Shown piece by piece: positions 1-6,079 of a stretch of DNA of 6,079 bases. Source of the DNA: Desulfobacterales bacterium (lineage in GTDB: Bacteria > Desulfobacterota > DSM-4660 > Desulfatiglandales > Desulfatiglandaceae). The stretch lies in the NCBI GenBank assembly GCA_022013615.1, contig JAKLQB010000104.1, positions 1-6,079 on the forward strand, given 5' to 3'. Every line of letters begins with the position of its first letter. Within the stretch, counting starts at the first letter, position 1. The notes beneath the pieces are model-generated. The model searched no databases. It saw nothing but the letters and a program-made list of their open reading frames with translations, and was not told the DNA's origin. The translations under genes were made by a program, and so were the position numbers.

Positions 1-147
1 ACCGATGTAATGGACAATATTCCCTTTTCTATCCAGGGGGGAAATAATGATGATGATTAGGGCCAGCACAAGTGCGTTCAGGATAACGGAGATTAGATAA
101 AAAGGGCGTATCAAAGGGTACAGGACCCAATAGAATATGATATTCAA
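1..147 (-). CDS. Probable 1-acyl-sn-glycerol-3-phosphate acyltransferase (PlsC-like), N-terminal fragment
   Basis: Only the first 49 codons lie in the window; the gene continues past the left edge. PlsC-type enzymes acylate lysophosphatidate at the inner membrane during phospholipid synthesis. The fragment has a long hydrophobic stretch at about residues 5-36, then SPLDRKG and a VHYIG segment. A hydrophobic anchor followed by a P-[LF]-D-R-(K/R)-G...VH pattern is typical of the region before the catalytic domain in AGPAT-family proteins. The catalytic HX4D motif would lie outside the window, so the call rests on the N-terminus alone. The start is TTG at 147-145, because an in-frame TAA lies five codons upstream and no ATG is available; AAAGAG at 161-156 is a plausible ribosome-binding site 8 nt away. 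It is divergent from the lipoprotein-methyltransferase-phosphatase genes. Another membrane protein with a similar N-terminus cannot be excluded. Confidence 0.6.
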   Translation of the reverse strand, partial: MNIIFYWVLYPLIRPFYLISVILNALVLALIIIIISPLDRKGNIVHYIG

Positions 148-328
148 TGTATTATCTCTTTACGTGACTTAGTCCTGCTATATTAATCAAGACCTTGACA
201 TCAATCCTGTTCCATGCCGGAAAAGCGCTTTACAGTGAGTTATTGTTTGCGATAGCCTTTACTGGCCTTGAGACTAAAACCTTTATAAATAAGGCTAAAG
301 TAAAACACTCTATTATTACCTTAAAAAG
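148..328. promoter_or_regulatory. Divergent intergenic region between the acyltransferase and the lipoprotein operon
   Basis: This AT-rich 181-bp gap must contain or adjoin the start signals for both divergent transcription units. It holds a perfect 10-bp palindrome, AAAGCGCTTT, at 222-231, which could be an operator half or chance. Two similar 10-mers (GACCTTGACA at 191-200 and GGCCTTGAGA at 264-273, 8 of 10 identical) lie 73 bp apart. A TATAAA at 284-289 could be a -10 element for the rightward genes, but no good -35 sits 16-18 bp upstream. The consensus -35 hexamer TTGACA at 195-200 (plus strand) lacks a matching -10. No credible gene was found here. Confidence 0.35.
177..204 (-). promoter_or_regulatory. 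Candidate sigma-70-type promoter for the leftward acyltransferase gene
   Basis: On the minus strand, TTGATG (204-199) and TATAGC (182-177) are separated by 16 bp. Each matches the sigma-70 consensus at four of six positions. Transcription would start near 170, giving a leader of about 23 nt before the TTG start at 147 and leaving room for the AAAGAG ribosome-binding site. Position and spacing are reasonable, but matches of this quality are common in AT-rich DNA. Confidence 0.2.
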
Positions 329-922
329 ATGTCAAACCTCAAGCCCGGGACAACCTTATTTCCAACAGAGAGAATCGAAAAATTCCTCTGTGTCTTAGCC
401 GTAGCAGTATTGCTATTATCCTGTCTGGCTGGATGCGCCTCCAGATACGCGATCAAAGCCCCTGAGTATGCCCGTTACAATGGTGAAATAAACCAGCACA
501 AACGCCTGATCCGTGCCCAAAAGAACCGGATATTTCAGATCCTGACAAATGAAAAAGCCATTCAAGACATATGCCCGGAAGGCACCATTGTCACGCATGA
601 ATCTCCACTATCCTATGGTGTGGGAACCCTGGTCAACACAAAAGTGAATCACCTATTCAATCTGGAATGGAACGCACGGGTAGAGGAAGTAATACCCCAT
701 GAAATGATCCGACTCAGGTTTTTAGACGGTTTTTTTACCGGAGGAACGGAAATCTGGGAGATTGAAGAACAGGGTGAATACACTCTGGTCAGCAACACGA
801 TTATTGTCCGGCCCGGAAGTTTCTTACGAAAAATGGTCTGGATTTTAAAGGTGAGACGCAAACACGATAAAATGGTTGAAGCCTTTCTTGAGAACCTCCA
901 GAAAGTCTTGGAAGCAGATTGA
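329..922 (+). CDS. Lipoprotein with SRPBCC/START-like (polyketide cyclase-type) domain
   Basis: This is a 197-residue protein. Residues 1-36 form a lipoprotein signal: a long n-region with K17, a hydrophobic core at about 20-32, and the lipobox LAGC with Cys36 as the lipidation site. Mature residues +2 and +3 are Ala and Ser, with no Asp inner-membrane retention signal, so outer-membrane sorting is possible if Lol rules apply. From about residue 65 the pattern resembles SRPBCC proteins: an N-terminal helix (NRIFQILTN), alternating beta strands with NLEWNARVEEV at 111-121 and a GGTEIWEIEE strand at 138-147, then a long C-terminal amphipathic helix at about 165-195. SRPBCC folds usually bind hydrophobic ligands; no catalytic residues or ligand can be assigned. 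It opens the rightward gene set, and the methyltransferase follows within 22 nt. The ATG at 329 is preferred because an in-frame TAA at 296-298 excludes upstream starts, although no strong Shine-Dalgarno precedes it. The fold call is by pattern only. Confidence 0.7.
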   Translation: MSNLKPGTTLFPTERIEKFLCVLAVAVLLLSCLAGCASRYAIKAPEYARYNGEINQHKRLIRAQKNRIFQILTNEKAIQDICPEGTIVTHESPLSYGVGTLVNTKVNHLFNLEWNARVEEVIPHEMIRLRFLDGFFTGGTEIWEIEEQGEYTLVSNTIIVRPGSFLRKMVWILKVRRKHDKMVEAFLENLQKVLEAD

Positions 923-944
923 ATTGAACAAACAAACGATCTCA

Positions 945-1790
945 ATGTCAAATTCCGGTCATTGTATCCTGTGCAATACCTCAAACTTTCGTATCATACA
1001 TAGGAAAGAACAGTGGCAATATCATCGCTGCCTGAACTGCGGTCTCGTTTTGCTTCATCCCCGGCCAACTCAACGGGCGTTATTGAAAAACTATGAAGAC
1101 TATTTACCTGTCCAGCCGGAAGAAATCAAAAGATGGGGCATGATGATGAAACCGGTTATCCGGAGATCTGCTGATTTGATCGAATCCGGGAGTAAATCAG
1201 GAAAAGGAAGGTTGCTGGACATTGGCTGCGGATACGGCTTTTTTTTGCAGGAAATGAAGTCTCGCGGATGGCAGGTGGAAGGAATAGAGGTGTCAAGGAC
1301 AGGCAGGCGGTATGCTCGCGACAAATGGGACGTACCTGTCCATTCCCGACCTCTGGAGGATCTTGGTCTCCCTGAAAACGCTTTTGATGTTGTAACCCTG
1401 TTTTATGTGATTGAACACGTTCTTGATCCTCCTGTTCTTTTAGCGGAGGTAAAACGCGTCCTCAAACCTGGCGGTCTTGTTCTTCTCCGCTGGCCCCACT
1501 CGACGCCTATCGTCCGTATACTGGGTCCTTTTTCCGGAAGATTTGATCTATACCACACGCCCTATCATCTCTATGATTTTTCACCGAAAACGATTGACAA
1601 GTTGTTAGTTCTCAGCGGTTTTTGCAGGATTCAAACCATGATCGGAGGATATACCAGCCCTTCCCCAAGACTCGCACGATGGACATCAATTGCCTTCGGA
1701 CAACTGGGAGAAGCCTTGTATTTTCTGTCCTGCGGGAATATTCTCCTTCCCGGGGTAAGCAAGACCACCTTAGCGGTGAAGAAAGAGTGA
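945..1790 (+). CDS. Class I SAM-dependent methyltransferase with N-terminal zinc-ribbon-like motif
   Basis: This cytosolic protein of 281 residues is predicted to transfer a methyl group from S-adenosylmethionine to an unknown acceptor. Two CxxC pairs, C7/C10 and C29/C32, form a probable Cys4 zinc site. The Rossmann methyltransferase core follows: motif I LLDIGCGYG at 90-98, an acidic residue ending strand 2 (E115 in VEGIEVS), the strand-4 region FDVVTLFYVIEHVLDP at 147-162, and LKPGG at 173-177. This order matches the Methyltransf_23/UbiG-like group, in which an N-terminal zinc-binding segment is common in sugar, lipid and natural-product enzymes. The ATG at 945 puts the first Cys at residue 7, as usual. 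A TTG at 924, directly after the upstream stop and 10 nt behind GGAAG, is a credible alternative adding seven residues. An in-frame ATG at 876 would overlap the lipoprotein gene by 47 nt and is less likely. Close spacing on both sides implies co-transcription. Confidence 0.85.
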   Translation: MSNSGHCILCNTSNFRIIHRKEQWQYHRCLNCGLVLLHPRPTQRALLKNYEDYLPVQPEEIKRWGMMMKPVIRRSADLIESGSKSGKGRLLDIGCGYGFFLQEMKSRGWQVEGIEVSRTGRRYARDKWDVPVHSRPLEDLGLPENAFDVVTLFYVIEHVLDPPVLLAEVKRVLKPGGLVLLRWPHSTPIVRILGPFSGRFDLYHTPYHLYDFSPKTIDKLLVLSGFCRIQTMIGGYTSPSPRLARWTSIAFGQLGEALYFLSCGNILLPGVSKTTLAVKKE

Positions 1791-1823
1791 AGTAAACCTT
1801 TGAAAGCCTATAGGCAATTCAAG

Positions 1824-3482
1824 ATGCGAAAAAGATATCTCCCTTTCCTGCTGATCCTGTTTTCACTGATATTGTTCACTGCCTGGTGTGGCGCAGCGAC
1901 CGCCGGGAGCATTGGGCCCAAGGTGATCATCCTTGAATTCCACGGCATGAAACAGGGGATTATTGCGGAAAACCTGGAGGAATTGCCACATTTTAAGGAG
2001 CTTATCAACGGCCCTCAAAACAGGCAGGCATATGTTCATCTTAGCCGGGTATTCACCACCATCCCGGGAGGGTCAGTACCGGATACTACCTCAATGTACA
2101 CAGGGGTTCACCCCCAGCGAACAGGGGTGGTTTCCACTATCTGGTTTGATCGAAGCACCACCAAAATACACACAATGATTTCCTATTTCCAGCAACGAAT
2201 CAACAACATTCTAAAGTCCAACCGCGTCAAGACCCTCTTTGACTACGTGGGTGAGGCAGGCAAGCGCTCCATGACCAGTTTGCTTATGGTTACCAACGGG
2301 GTGGACTGGCCCTTGAAATCCGGGGCTTTCTTCTGGGGTAATGCCTCGGCATTAGGCTTTATGCGTAACGGACACTGGTTTCCGGATAGCAGTTACATTG
2401 ATAATAAAACCATCAGCGCCTTTCTCACCGGGCACATGATGTACTATCACAAAAGCCTTGCGGGCGTGCTTGAGTATCACCATACAATCCCTGATGTTAT
2501 GGCCATAGAATTAGTGGGGACAGACTTGATTTCCCACTACCCACCACGGGAGCTAAGAAGCCGTAATGCCTCCATGGACGAAATTCAAAAGCATTACGCT
2601 CAAAAGGTCCTGGACCCCCTGATTGGGCGATTGATCCGGTTTCTAAAGGAAGCAGGATGTTATGAGGAAATCATATTCTTCCTGGTCTCGGACCATGGAT
2701 TCACGAGGATCGACAAGCACATTTCCGATAAGACAGTGGATTGCAGTTTGAGCAAGTGCTTTAAACTCCCAGGATTAGAGACGAGCAACCGCCAGGCAGA
2801 GGCGATTATTATGCCGGGTGCCTGCACTAAAGAGATTTACCTCAGAAACCGGCAATCCGGAAAATGGATGGATCCTCCGAGATTACTGGCCGATGTTAAA
2901 CCTGCCGTAGACCTTTTGCTTGCAAATGGGGATATCCAGAATTGCTTGAATACTCTGGTCATCAGGCAGTATCCCGGAGAGAGGCACAATGGGCCGGCAG
3001 AGGGGGGCCAGTGGTGGGTATTTGACTGGCGGGGTTATCAGTCAGGCACTAAAGACAGGGTTGCCTTTTTAAAAGCCTTGGACCCTTTGAGTGCATTAAA
3101 AAACCATTTTAGGCTTCATGAATACGCTGTGCAGGGTCTGCGAAGGCAATATACCAGAGAGACTGCGCCTGATATCAAGTTGATCAACAAACAGGGTTTT
3201 TACTTTGAACGTGATTTTGATAAGTATGGGCACCACGGTAGTTATTATGAAAATGATTCTGTTGTTTCATTCTGGATAGCTGGTCCCGGGCTGGCCAGAA
3301 TCTTGCCCGGACGCCACATCCTCCGCGGTCCTGCTTCAACCCTGGATCTGGTTCCAATGGTCACATATATATTAGGGATACCCCTCCCCGCAGGGCTTGA
3401 CGGAAACAACCCCCTCTTAGGCCATAAATTACTACCTGGAATGTCTCATGATAGAGAAAATAGCGGGCAAAACAATAATTGA
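1824..3482 (+). CDS. Exported alkaline-phosphatase-superfamily phosphodiesterase/phosphatase
   Basis: This is a 552-residue secreted hydrolase resembling type I phosphodiesterase/nucleotide pyrophosphatases (PF01663). A Sec signal peptide covers residues 1-27: MRKR, a hydrophobic core, then an A-T-A signal-peptidase I site. The superfamily landmarks appear in order: strand 1 IILEFHG at 35-41; the nucleophile region GSVPDTTSMYTG at 83-94, with Ser84 at the usual Thr/Ser nucleophile position; D234 and H238 (DLISH); D290 and H291 (SDHG); and a final HHG at 470-472. The first metal ligand, normally Asp in a DG pair, appears to be His40. About 180 residues separate SDHG from the last HG and probably form a cap domain; it includes a CSLSKC pair (307, 312). 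The ATG at 1824 is chosen because it gives a clean signal peptide; a TTG at 1800 would add eight residues. The substrate is unknown; a phospholipid, nucleotide or other phosphoester is possible. The 3' end overlaps the converging transporter gene. Confidence 0.8.
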   Translation: MRKRYLPFLLILFSLILFTAWCGAATAGSIGPKVIILEFHGMKQGIIAENLEELPHFKELINGPQNRQAYVHLSRVFTTIPGGSVPDTTSMYTGVHPQRTGVVSTIWFDRSTTKIHTMISYFQQRINNILKSNRVKTLFDYVGEAGKRSMTSLLMVTNGVDWPLKSGAFFWGNASALGFMRNGHWFPDSSYIDNKTISAFLTGHMMYYHKSLAGVLEYHHTIPDVMAIELVGTDLISHYPPRELRSRNASMDEIQKHYAQKVLDPLIGRLIRFLKEAGCYEEIIFFLVSDHGFTRIDKHISDKTVDCSLSKCFKLPGLETSNRQAEAIIMPGACTKEIYLRNRQSGKWMDPPRLLADVKPAVDLLLANGDIQNCLNTLVIRQYPGERHNGPAEGGQWWVFDWRGYQSGTKDRVAFLKALDPLSALKNHFRLHEYAVQGLRRQYTRETAPDIKLINKQGFYFERDFDKYGHHGSYYENDSVVSFWIAGPGLARILPGRHILRGPASTLDLVPMVTYILGIPLPAGLDGNNPLLGHKLLPGMSHDRENSGQNNN

Positions 3483-5954
3483 GGCGAATAAACAGGCGCT
3501 GATGCCTATGACGGCTACATATCCTATGCTTCTCAGTCCAGGATAGTGGGACAGGGAAAGGGAGCCAAAACCCACCAGGGTCGTGAGCGAAGTCAGGACG
3601 ACAGCGCGTCCTGTTTTAGTCATTCCTTCCAACATATTACCCTGATCACGCCGACGATATGTATTAGTGAGGTGAACCCCATCATCAATACCAATGCCGG
3701 CAATCATTGGGAGTACGATCAGGTTGAAGAAATTAAAATCAAGCCCAAAAATTACCATAATACCGCATATACTGGCCAAGGCGACCGCGAGGGGGATAGT
3801 CGAGAGTATAAATAATTTCAGATTGCGATAATAGACAAGCAGGACCAGCATAATAATCAGACCTGCCACCCACAGGGAGGATTTCATGTTGTTGATGATG
3901 AGCTCTTTTAAATCCCCAGTCAATATACTTGACCCGGTCAACTGAAAACAATCCCCCTTAATCCCTCTTTCTTCCATTTTCCGGGCAATCATTTCCTTAA
4001 ACAATGCCGTGTCAGTATGCGACCAGAGGTCTTTGTTAGGTGTAATGTAGGTAACCGTCTTAAAATATCCGCCTTTCTGATATACGAACGGTTTTAGAAA
4101 GCTCTCCAACTCTGTTTCGTTTAACAATCCGGGAAGTAAGATTTTTTCTGTTGAAAATGCCTTGGACAGGGATCCAAAATATTCATCGTACAGATCCAGC
4201 CTTTCAAATCCGTTTTCTGCTAAAGCCTCATTGAATGTCCGTTGAATACGCTTTATTTCAAAAACATCCGGATGCTGCAGGATGAACTCCATGTTCTTTT
4301 TCTGAAGGCTGGGAGCACAGAAGTATTTGCTGACGGAATTGATTCCTGCGACCATGCCTGATTCCTTCATTTCCTGTAATGCCTCGTATATAGAAGCGCT
4401 GGTTTCCATGACCCCGACTTCAGATTTGTCTGTGGCCACTAAAAAAATTTTACCGGTTGAACCCCCTAACCAGGCCGTAACCTTATCCTGCAAGAGGAAA
4501 ACCTCGTTGCCGGTCGGCCGGAAATTCTTCAGGTTATCATCGAATTTGACACTGATCCCTAATGCTGCCAATACGCAGATCGCAATAGAACTTACCGCAA
4601 GAAGGCTCCTGGGATATTTTCGGAGCGAATTCAGGAGGGGTTTCAGGCCAAAACCGGCGATACTGAACTTATGTTTAGGGCCTTTTCCGCCCGAAAACCA
4701 TAAGAAAATAGATGGAAGAACAAGAATCATAACAATCATGCAGAACAGGATTCCGGTACCCGTCAGGAAAGCCAGTTCGCGAAAGCCTTTGAAGCTTGAG
4801 ATGCCGATTGAATAGAAAGCGGCCGCAGTTGTGATACCGCCTATAATGATCCCCATACCGGCTTGCCTGAAGGTTTTCTCCAGGCGGGGAAGGACATCCA
4901 GCGAAACATTATCCTGATCAAAATAGCGGTTTACAATGTGGATGGCAAAGTCAATTCCCAGTCCGATCAGGACACATGAAAAAATACAGGTAAGGATATT
5001 CAGGTGGTGAAAAGCAAGGCTGGCAAAACCCAGTGTCCACAAAATACTCAGGGCCAAAGGCAGCCCTACATAAAACAGGATGCTGAAGGTTCTGAATGAA
5101 AGGCCGAATAGAATCATGACGCCCAAAAAAGACGTGAGCAGGGTGATCTTCATATCTTTTTTGGTGGCGGCTTCGTCATTTACTGCAATGGGATACCCTC
5201 CTGTAAAGGATATTTTGATCTTTTCGGGCAGATATCCAAACTGATTATGAAATTCAGATAATGAATTTTTTTCCAGACGGCGTGTTTCCGCCATTAATTT
5301 TTTGCTGAACTCAACATCCTGGGGCGGGCTTTTTGGTTTTAGAAACAAGAAATAGGTTCCACCCTCTCTTGCTTTGAAATATCCCTCTGATGCTCTGGCC
5401 GAACGTTTCCCGGACCGGCTTAATGCATCAGGTCTCAACAGATCCCTGAGCGAGAGAGGATCAACATAAACCATTTCTTTGGCTGCGATGCCAAATGGCG
5501 TCATTAATAGTCTTTTATTTTCACTAACCCGGCTATTAATCTCGGGATCAGACAGCAAAAAGGCCAGTCTTTTGAGGTCTCTGGAATTTAAAAGGAGCGG
5601 GAGATACTCCATAAGGACATGAAATACATTAGAAATTTGCCCTCCCCCGTTTTTGTATTGCACGTCGTGGATCAACGGGCTCCGGGAAAAATTTTTTGCC
5701 AGGAGATCAACTAAGTACTCGGCTTTTCCCTGGTCAAATTCAGGGGGCATCTCAACCAGGGTGATCAAGAGGGATTGAAGGCCAATTTCTTCTGTAATTT
5801 CAAAGAAAGTGTTGACACCGGGATTGTCTGAAGGAAGGAGGGCAAAGAGATCAAGATCAAGTTTCAACCGGCCTGCAAGGATGATCGCTATAATCGTCAG
5901 TAAAGCAGTGAGAATCAGAATAGACCTGTGGAAGCGATATATGAATTGATGCAA
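3432..5954 (-). CDS. RND superfamily MMPL-type exporter (COG1033-like)
   Basis: This 840-residue inner-membrane protein has the duplicated RND layout. TM1 (about 12-28) is followed by a large periplasmic domain (about 30-268) and TM2-6 (about 271-420). TM7 (about 449-468) is followed by a second periplasmic domain (about 470-690) and TM8-12 (about 692-836). Each half has the conserved TM4/TM10 acidic motif: GLGIDFAIH at 331-339 (D335) and GIGIDDGVH at 753-761 (D757, D758), the likely proton-relay residues. RND/MMPL proteins use the proton gradient to move lipids, hopanoids or other hydrophobic molecules to the periplasm or outer membrane. The length is close to that of HpnN-type hopanoid transporters, but no hopanoid gene is visible, so no symbol is given. 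The start is TTG at 5954-5952, supported by GAGGGG 9 nt upstream and by TM1 beginning soon after; there is no in-frame ATG near it. It follows the partial gene on its right by 13 nt, implying one operon. Confidence 0.9.
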   Translation of the reverse strand: MHQFIYRFHRSILILTALLTIIAIILAGRLKLDLDLFALLPSDNPGVNTFFEITEEIGLQSLLITLVEMPPEFDQGKAEYLVDLLAKNFSRSPLIHDVQYKNGGGQISNVFHVLMEYLPLLLNSRDLKRLAFLLSDPEINSRVSENKRLLMTPFGIAAKEMVYVDPLSLRDLLRPDALSRSGKRSARASEGYFKAREGGTYFLFLKPKSPPQDVEFSKKLMAETRRLEKNSLSEFHNQFGYLPEKIKISFTGGYPIAVNDEAATKKDMKITLLTSFLGVMILFGLSFRTFSILFYVGLPLALSILWTLGFASLAFHHLNILTCIFSCVLIGLGIDFAIHIVNRYFDQDNVSLDVLPRLEKTFRQAGMGIIIGGITTAAAFYSIGISSFKGFRELAFLTGTGILFCMIVMILVLPSIFLWFSGGKGPKHKFSIAGFGLKPLLNSLRKYPRSLLAVSSIAICVLAALGISVKFDDNLKNFRPTGNEVFLLQDKVTAWLGGSTGKIFLVATDKSEVGVMETSASIYEALQEMKESGMVAGINSVSKYFCAPSLQKKNMEFILQHPDVFEIKRIQRTFNEALAENGFERLDLYDEYFGSLSKAFSTEKILLPGLLNETELESFLKPFVYQKGGYFKTVTYITPNKDLWSHTDTALFKEMIARKMEERGIKGDCFQLTGSSILTGDLKELIINNMKSSLWVAGLIIMLVLLVYYRNLKLFILSTIPLAVALASICGIMVIFGLDFNFFNLIVLPMIAGIGIDDGVHLTNTYRRRDQGNMLEGMTKTGRAVVLTSLTTLVGFGSLSLSHYPGLRSIGYVAVIGISACLFASIIVLPAIFSIMRHSR

Positions 5955-5963
5955 CGGGAATAA

Positions 5964-5969
5964 CCCCTC
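5964..5969 (-). promoter_or_regulatory. Ribosome-binding site supporting the TTG start of the MMPL transporter
   Basis: GAGGGG on the minus strand lies 9 nt upstream of the TTG at 5954 and overlaps the TGA stop of the preceding gene (TGAGGGG). This supports the unusual start codon and suggests translational coupling between the two genes. Confidence 0.6.
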
Positions 5970-6078
5970 ATTCTATTCCTTTTTTGCTATTAAAATACTT
6001 CTCCCATAGTGGGTCGGCAATTTCAGCGTATCTTTTAGTATACTGCTCAATGTCATGGGCCAGGTTTTCATAAATGAA
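5968..6078 (-). CDS. C-terminal fragment of an unidentified protein upstream of the MMPL transporter
   Basis: Thirty-six codons and a TGA stop are visible; the gene begins beyond the right edge. The tail is charged and probably helical, rich in Glu, Lys and Tyr (HDIEQYTKRYAEIADPLWEKY, ending NSKKGIE), with no membrane segment. I do not recognise the family. A second minus-strand frame is also open to a TAG here, but it reads less like a protein. The chosen frame ends 13 nt before the transporter start, with its stop embedded in the transporter's ribosome-binding site, as expected for operon partners. Confidence 0.5.
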   Translation of the reverse strand, partial: FIYENLAHDIEQYTKRYAEIADPLWEKYFNSKKGIE

Positions 6079-6079
6079 T

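Noticed and set aside
195..223. Consensus -35 hexamer TTGACA on the plus strand
   Set aside because: No -10-like sequence is found 16-18 bp downstream (GC-rich CCGGAA region), so it is not called as a rightward promoter.
195..398. 67-codon plus-strand reading frame starting with TTG
   Set aside because: It overlaps the better-supported lipoprotein gene in another frame, has no ribosome-binding site and no recognisable domain.
1850..1893. Possible lipobox in the phosphatase signal peptide (TAWC)
   Set aside because: Trp at the -1 position does not fit a lipobox, and an A-T-A signal peptidase I site follows, so a soluble periplasmic protein is more likely.
3483..3560. Search for an intrinsic terminator after the phosphatase gene
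   Set aside because: No stable hairpin followed by a T-run is visible; the segment is transporter coding sequence.
3546..3815. 89-codon plus-strand reading frame downstream of the phosphatase
   Set aside because: It is antisense to the TM10-12 region of the transporter, and its composition is that of a shadow frame.
4327..4815. 162-codon plus-strand reading frame
   Set aside because: It lies wholly antisense to the transporter, whose conserved RND motifs establish the true coding frame; the translation shows no family features.

Overview
The window looks like part of a Gram-negative bacterial chromosome with moderate GC content. A lipobox lipoprotein, a secreted hydrolase, a 12-helix RND/MMPL exporter and a probable PlsC acyltransferase all point to a double-membrane cell. 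The gene style (TTG starts, tight spacing, a COG1033-like exporter) would fit a deltaproteobacterial or Desulfobacterota lineage. That placement is an inference; no marker gene is present.

Layout. Positions 1-147 (minus) hold the N-terminal 49 codons of a probable 1-acylglycerol-3-phosphate acyltransferase that runs off the left edge. A 181-bp divergent intergenic region follows (148-328). Three genes then run on the plus strand as a likely operon: a lipoprotein with an SRPBCC/START-like domain (329-922), a class I SAM methyltransferase with an N-terminal Cys4 zinc-ribbon-like motif (945-1790), and an exported alkaline-phosphatase-superfamily phosphodiesterase/phosphatase (1824-3482). Facing them on the minus strand is a full-length MMPL/RND transporter (5954-3432). 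It overlaps the phosphatase gene tail to tail by 51 bp, with codons in exact antisense register. Thirteen bases upstream of the transporter lies the C-terminus of another minus-strand gene (6078-5968), which runs off the right edge.

How the genes may work together (inference). An acyltransferase, a lipid-pocket-type SRPBCC lipoprotein, a methyltransferase, a periplasmic phosphoester hydrolase and a lipid-type RND exporter together suggest synthesis, modification and envelope trafficking of a lipid or lipid-linked molecule. No substrate can be named from the sequence. The most unusual points are the His in place of the usual first metal-binding Asp in the phosphatase, the lipid-anchored SRPBCC domain, and the register-aligned antisense overlap. 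No RNA gene, CRISPR array, insertion sequence or convincing terminator was seen.
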